From Antedon mediterranea (lineage: Eukaryota > Echinodermata > Crinoidea > Comatulida > Antedonidae), in NCBI RefSeq assembly GCF_964355755.1, contig NC_092671.1, positions 21,042,001 through 21,106,000 of the forward strand: a stretch of DNA of 64,000 bases, read 5' to 3'. Of the stretch, positions 58,466 through 64,000 are shown one piece after another. The first letter of the stretch is position 1, and every line of letters begins with the position of its first letter. The notes beneath the pieces were generated by a model, which saw nothing but the letters and a program-made list of their open reading frames with translations, did not search any database and was not told where the DNA came from. The position numbers and the translations under genes are program-made.

Positions 58466-58756
58466 GAGGCATTACCTCCAACAAGCGATGCAGTGCACCA
58501 GCATATAAAAATAGCCCACTTCCAAGCACTCGTATTGAAAAAAGCTGTATCCAGCATTTGCCATCACCAACAGATTTTGGGTGGGAGCTATCTAATGGTA
58601 AACTTCAACCAGTGCTTCTGAAAAATGAAGCTATTCCTACTGCTTCGTTAGACATATAGATGTAGGTGCAAAAAGTCAAAACTACCATGTACAGCTTTAT
58701 GCTACTGTAACAACGCTAAAGATGATGGAAACTTTTGCATGAATGATCAAAACTGA
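58466..58756 (+). pseudogene. Cys-rich C-terminal fragment of a multi-copy transposon-like gene, two frameshifts
   Basis: Three frames in succession give one plausible protein end: LPPTSDAVHQHIKIAHFQALV, then LPSPTDFGWELSNGKLQPVLL, then YRCRCKKSKLPCTALCYC...FCMNDQN and TGA. This order, with LPPTSDA...HFQAL, GW-x3-G-x-LQPV and a Cys cluster, recalls an abundant uncharacterised gene family in cnidarian, mollusc and deuterostome genomes. An acceptor-like AAAACCAG lies just before. The parent element and its function are not known to me. Confidence 0.5.
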
Positions 58757-58815
58757 TGCCCTTAACATGTTCATTCCAAATTTAGCTTACGTGTTCACTT
58801 TTCTTTCAAACCTAT

Positions 58816-59250
58816 ACAATGATAATCCATCATATTGATGGCAGGTAATTTCCAAATTTCCAAATGTAGCTGACGTGTTCAAATTCTTGTTTAATTCTAT
58901 AATCATAATCCATCATATTGATGGCAGGTAATTTCCAAATTTCCGAATGTAGCTGACGTGTTCAAATTCTTTTTTTAAATCTATAATCATAATCCATCAT
59001 ATTGATGGCAGGTAATTTTCAAATGTAGCTTATGTGTTCAAATTCTTTTTTAAATCTATAATCATAATCCATCATATTGATGGCAGGTAATTTCCATATG
59101 TAGCTGACATATTCACATTAAAAAAAATCTATAATCATACTCCATCATATTGATGGCAGGTAATTTCAAATTTCAACAAATGTAACTTGCGTGTTCAATT
59201 TTTTTTTAAATCTATATAAATCATAACACATCATATTTGATGGCAGTGAA
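58816..59250 (+). repeat. Tandem repeat, six copies, period ~70-90 bp
   Basis: CATAATCCATCATATTGATGGCAGGTAATTT recurs near 58824, 58908, 58990, 59064, 59135 and 59222, with AAATGTAGCTGACGTGTTCA between. Each holds the small palindrome CCATCA-TAT-TGATGG. Confidence 0.88.
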
Positions 59251-59339
59251 TTTTATAATTTTACTAATTATTATTGTGTATAAATAATTTCATAGTTGTG
59301 CAATTATATTATATTCAGTATACAGTAGGCCTATGCTGT

Positions 59340-59830
59340 AGTTTAAAGGTCAATAACCATACTATCGGCCATTATTGTACAAAATGTGCCATTGGACTGG
59401 GTAGAAACACACATGTTTTAAACAATTTAAAAAGAAAAAAAAATTCACAAGACCACAATTTTCAAAGTTATATTATTATTATATTATTAAATATTATATT
59501 TGACTAATAGTTCAAAGGTCAATAGTTGTAGAATCAGCCATTTTTTGTAAAAACATTTCATTATAATAAATAAGAATATATAGTTTCTGAACAATTTGAG
59601 CCCTATTTCGTGTCTCTCCGATTATTGGTTTACTGAGATACGATAAATCCAGTTCAAAGGTCAAAATGTAAGAAATAAGACTTGCATCCATTTTTTGAGA
59701 AAATGTGTCATTAAAGTGAATATAAAAATATATATTTAAAACATTTTGACACCAAAATTAATTATCTGTGACTAGTGGTTCTCGAGATATAGGGTAATTA
59801 TAAAAAATGGCCGCCATTTTTAATTATGCA
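59340..59830 (+). repeat. Family H related repeat
   Basis: Contains two GTTCAAAGGTCAATA(G/A) blocks (near 59342 and 59511) and CATTAAAGTGAATATAAAAATAT...TTTTGACACCAA...GTGACTAGTGGTT, matching the layout at 14930-15400. Confidence 0.55.
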
Positions 59831-60194
59831 AATTCAGGGCTTAGATGGCCGAATTTCGCTTGGGATCCGCCATATTCGTAATCAGCGAGGTTGAAATATC
59901 CTAAATCAAGTGGATCCCAGCTTCTACCCAAAAATGCTTCTTGCATCATATTTCAGAGGAAATAGAACTTGTCTACATGGCCTGTGAAGCATGCATGTAC
60001 AAAGGATAGGAAGAATAGGGCCTAGTGTTGAACGACCTTGTTATCTGAGATTAATTATACAACATAGTAGGCTGATGAGAGATTTATTAATGCCCATGGG
60101 CTGAAATAACCTGTAAATTTGGTGAACTTTTTGCCTCAATTTTCTTTTAGCCTAGGGCAAAAGTGAATTGCCACACATGTGTGGCCAGCGGTTG

Positions 60195-60545
60195 AAATGA
60201 AATTATGCTAGGTGGCAGAAAAAATTATGCCAGATTATGCCAGACACAAATACGGCCAAAATAGCACAAAAACAACGCATCTGAGGGCGGTGAACATGTA
60301 TGTTTTATGTACCACAAAAGTCAGAAGCCAACAAAAATTATGCTAGATTTAGTACAAATTGTGCAATTTAAAAAAAAAATTATGCCAGATAATATGCTAA
60401 ATCGTGGTAAATATGCTGTAAAATTGGGTTTTTCAAATTATACCAGATTATGCTAGATTTTCTAAAATTATGCCTAGCATAAATGGCAGATGCCAGATGC
60501 CAGATGGGTCAAACTTATGCCAGATAGCATAATTATCATGACTGC
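60195..60545. repeat. Degenerate TTATGCCAGATTATGC repeats, possible MITE
   Basis: AAATTATGC(C/T)AGAT is repeated at least seven times. AATTATGCTAGGTGGCA near 60209 is roughly inverted by TGCCAGATAGCATAATT near 60533, so this may be a small TIR element with internal repeats. Confidence 0.45.
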
Positions 60546-60777
60546 ATAGTGAGAATAAGCTTTCATTTTCAACCCGTCCTAACAGACCCTAGTATACTTC
60601 AGGTCATTGGTTGCTGGCGTACATCAACTTACAGTGTACTTGTGTTTGCACAAATAGCCTAATATTATATTATTTCTTTTGATCTTCAATCAGAAAGATC
60701 ATCTATAATTTATCAAAATGACAAATCAAAATCAAGTTTATTTCAAGATTTTAATAATTTTTATTTTTATTTTTCAG

Positions 60778-60987
60778 ACACTTGCTATTTATGATCGTTT
60801 TGGAAGGTTGATGATTGGTAGTGAAAGAGTTTCAAAAGACATTCTTGAATACATAGTCTTTGAAAAACACTTAGTTAATATATATGGTAGTTGGCGTATC
60901 CATGGAAAAATAATCCCGAATTGGTTGGTAAATTCACATGAACCAATTTTGAGAACACTTCTTGCAAATGAGGAAGGAAGAGTTTAA
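60778..60987 (+). CDS. MRPL45: MRPL45 (mL45), last coding exon
   Basis: Starts after TTTTTCAG. Encodes 69 residues to [53 protein letters not shown] and a short acidic end. YDRFGRLM and VFEK-x-L-x-N-x-YGSWR-x-H-x-KI are hallmark blocks of the mL45 C terminus. An in-frame ATG at 60718 lies in the intron and is not a start. The C-terminal tail is much shorter than in mammals. Confidence 0.93.
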   Translation, partial: TLAIYDRFGRLMIGSERVSKDILEYIVFEKHLVNIYGSWRIHGKIIPNWLVNSHEPILRTLLANEEGRV

Positions 60988-61062
60988 ATCGGTGCACACT
61001 ATGTGAAATTATTTAATTATATATTACTGACTGAATTATAAGTGACATTTGTTTAAACTAAA

Positions 61063-61068
61063 AATAAA
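61063..61068 (+). terminator. MRPL45: MRPL45 polyadenylation signal AATAAA
   Basis: Canonical hexamer 76 bases after the stop codon in AT-rich sequence, the first such signal downstream. Confidence 0.65.
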
Positions 61069-61099
61069 TCAGTTACTACTAACTGCAGAGATTACTATG

Positions 61100-63608
61100 C
61101 ATTATTAGTTTTTTAATTTTTGAAGTTTAAGGATACATCTTATCTTCTTAAATTAAATTATGTAAACATTGAACCTTTATGACATACCATCAAGTGTTTC
61201 CATTAAATTGAATTTCTAAACTGATGTTAAGAAAGGAAAATATTATTGGGTTTTCTGTCGTAAGATAAATATTAAAGCACATTATTAAAAATGCACTTGA
61301 CGTAATTGAGGTTCTGTGGATTGCCCTGCTTGCGATAATCATGTGCACTTACTGCATTAAAAATGACAAACATAATACTATTGATGGTTGGCGTTAATGG
61401 TATGAGAGCTACACTCCTAGTTCATACAAATACTACAGATCATGCAGATTTTGGTGTATAAACGTCTTATTGGTTTAAAAAATGTCTTGAGACTGAAAAC
61501 AAACATTTGAGCTTGAAGAATCATTTTCATGAACTCAATTTCATGAAAATAAATTATTTTTCAAATGTCAGAAATTTAATATTTTGAGCAAATGTTGATC
61601 TATTGAACCATTTTCTTAATCCATGCAACATATTAAACGCAGGGGCTGGGTACTGTCTGTCTGTTATATTTGCCGAAATACCCGCTATCTGATCGAGAAA
61701 CATCATTTTTCTAGACGACCAAACACGTGTTGTATGTACAAACATATCCATCAACCAGTGTGAACTATTGCTAATCAATTAATTTCTGTTTATTTCGGAA
61801 ATATCATCCATTTTAATAAACTTATAAACAGAAATAGAAAAATCATAAACTCTAAACTTTAGTACAGTATATAGAATGCTTTTCCATCTCCAATACATTT
61901 TGGAGTTATGGAGCATATGTTTGCAAACACAAGCAACAAGGATGTTACCACTATTCAACATACGTTGCATGTAACCATAGGTAGATTTTCGCATCTACTC
62001 ATTAAAGGAAGGGACACCATGTTCAATAAACTTTGCACTGGCACTACTACTTTTAGAGACATGTATTGTCCCTTTGACTAATTCCAACAAAATTAAAAAT
62101 AAAGATTTTGACAAAAATTAGTTGGAAAAAAAATCATTTAACTGAAATACAGACGTTTTTTTGTTAAAAAAATAACTTTGACTTCCAGCAGTCAAAGTTT
62201 TCGATCAAAACATATCTCATAATGCAACGCGCTTGTTTGGCTACTCTGTATGCATAATCATAAAACTTCCTCGCGATCTGTATGAAAACACCTTTTCAAC
62301 CATGACGTTGTAAACAATCCTAATTAGCACCATGCATAATGCATACTCATGGTTTGAAATCTTTGTTTACTTTCGCTCGCGACGATTTTCTAGACAAATT
62401 AATTTACCTGTTAATTACGTAAACTGTTTGTTTTTGGTTCGAATTTTCGACTTTGGTATGGCCAATTTAAATATAGAATATTTTGACCATCATTTTTTGT
62501 GTTTCAAGGGACAATACATCTTTAAGTATACGGCGTAATTAAAACATGTGTAACAACAAGTTTGATTTATACACCTCTCATCGTGGACAAGTGCCATCAC
62601 TGCGCTGACACACTTTTCAGCCGAGAGTGATAACACAGCAGTAACGTATTAATGATATTCCTTAGTTTTACTACGATGTACTGCTTTTATAATTATTAGT
62701 GTATTTTGGCTATTACTGCAATATTTTTGCTAAAATGATGATTGTCTTTATTATCATTGGAGATTTCTATAAAGGTTCTTAAAAGTGTCTTTCACACATG
62801 TTCAAGCTGGCAAATCATTCGTACATCAATGTTTCGTTTTCACGTGGCTATGCATAGAGTACATTAGTGATCTTCTAGAACACCATAAAACATATTTTTT
62901 CCCCAGTGTATTTGCTCACTACGATGCCGTGTGCGCACTGGATCCACCCCTGATGATTAGGCTTAATACAGAATTAACATACCAATTTAATGCAACATAC
63001 GAATGTCATGTAATTTTTTTAATTTGTAATGTTTATCTTCAATTTAATTACTTAATTAGAAAATTGCTTTTTGGACAGTTTTACAGCAATTGACAAAAAA
63101 TTAATCATTGATCATTACTCCCTTGTGTGCTATACATTATGAGCACCCACAGGCTATGAATTTGTTAATTATAGTCAAGGCAAATTTCAATTACTACGTT
63201 ATATTAAAAGTGATAGCACAACAAGATTGTAATTGATTGCATCACTGCGTAATCTAATTAAATATTAGGTTAGCCCTCTTGAAACAATCTGTATTTTTGT
63301 GGTTAAAAAAATTGTCAATGTCGCGTCAATGTCGCGTCAATGTCGCTACAATACTTTACAGTAAAAAAAATGTTTTAAAAAAACTCAAGCTCTTAACTAT
63401 TAAACAATACAGCAGATACAATATAAATCTGAACTGTACATGCATTGAGAACGATCACCATTAATGAATATCATAAAACTGTTAATTCTACGTCCTAGCT
63501 TGATTGAATGATTGACTAAATTAATTTAGCAAAAAAATAACAAAGTAACTATCTTTATTACAATAATTTCCTATTCGGAAGAAACAAGAATATTTGAAGA
63601 TGTTGTTA
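61100..63608. other. Downstream intergenic sequence, no gene seen
   Basis: ORFs such as 62332-62538 and 62785-63093 lack motifs. TGTCGCGTCAA is repeated three times in tandem at about 63318-63348. Confidence 0.45.
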
Positions 63609-64000
63609 TCTATATATAAATTTATGTAAGGGAAAAATTTGGTAAATCGTGCCTTACTTCTAGAATTTTTACTTGATGGGTGTACGAACCAACTTTATAT
63701 CCCTGGGATATAAAGTTGGTTCGTACTTTCGGTACTGATAACCACCTGATGTAACCCTGTTTACTAATTAAATTGAGTTTGATAATTAGTTTTTGACAAT
63801 TAAAACGATTTGCCCCAAATTAAGGTGTTTTCCGATGTGGTATACACTGTCTAATGGAAGTCCATCTTGAAAAATACACACAATAATACGAGGATGCTTC
63901 GCATTTTCCTTTTTCCTCCTACGATAATTGTTTTTAATAGCTGAAAACCGGTTGAACAGCTCAAGTACAGCATCATAATGTTTAATAATTTCAGTTAACA
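63609..64000 (+). mobile_element. Non-autonomous Helitron 5' end, runs off the window
   Basis: TCTATATATAAATTTATG after A (63608) matches the 5' end of the full element at 51650 through about 350 bp. It has an additional near-perfect palindrome, arms 63682-63703 and 63705-63726, that the other copy lacks as a pair. The 3' end is outside. Confidence 0.75.

Noticed and set aside
60718-60777. ATG upstream of the last MRPL45 exon
   Set aside because: In frame but within the intron; conserved sequence starts right after the TTTTTCAG acceptor.
62785-63093. 102-codon plus-strand ORF downstream of MRPL45
   Set aside because: No conserved motif and no splice or promoter context; length is plausible by chance in AT-rich DNA.

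Overview
The window looks like nuclear DNA of a marine invertebrate deuterostome, most likely an echinoderm or close relative. This rests on AT-rich sequence with scattered AGGCCT/CTAGGCC tracts, GT-AG introns, tRNA-derived SINEs and a transposon complement typical of such genomes. No species can be named from the sequence.

Only one ordinary host gene is recognisable. The plus strand carries the last four coding exons of mitochondrial ribosomal protein mL45 (MRPL45): 15780-15931, 37344-37392, 56727-56876 and 60778-60987, with a polyadenylation signal at 61063. The exons join in frame with matching intron phases (2, 0, 0). The 5' exons were not found and probably lie upstream. Almost everything else is transposon, repeat or decayed sequence filling the introns (21.4, 19.3 and 3.9 kb) and the flanks.

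Layout. 1-1650: LINE 3' fragment. 3.5-8.3 kb: a terminal-hairpin repeat (called family E here) split by a 3.6-kb TIR element, which holds a tandem array that is itself split by a 1.7-kb foldback element. 8.9-12.9 kb: an L1/Tx1-like LINE split by a CR1-like LINE whose reverse transcriptase frame is still open. 18.9-30.2 kb (minus strand): a large decayed Helentron (rolling-circle transposon) with OTU protease, zinc finger plus 15-residue repeats, DUF6570-like, Rep, Pif1 helicase and a C-terminal apurinic-type endonuclease. It is invaded by a CR1-like LINE, a Harbinger-type element with a Myb-like ORF, and a 2.3-kb segment carrying a spliced PHD-finger gene and a convergent zinc-finger fragment resembling the RAG1 N terminus or a ZAD domain. 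30.3-32.7 kb: a minisatellite, two tRNA-Val-like sequences and a Harbinger-type MITE. 37.6-43.9 kb: a TA-flanked element with a SINE inside, then clustered family E copies and a 375-bp tandem array. 44.0-49.2 kb: a candidate Helitron (TC...CTAG) with a hAT-like transposon of 3.8 kb nested inside. 51.6-52.8 kb and 63.6 kb onward: two copies of a related non-autonomous Helitron. 58.5-59.8 kb: a frameshifted Cys-rich gene fragment and tandem repeats.

The strongest material for follow-up is the Helentron with its PHD/zinc-finger insertion, family E with hairpins at both ends and head-to-tail junctions, and several insertions whose unoccupied target sites can be seen in paralogous repeats within this same window.
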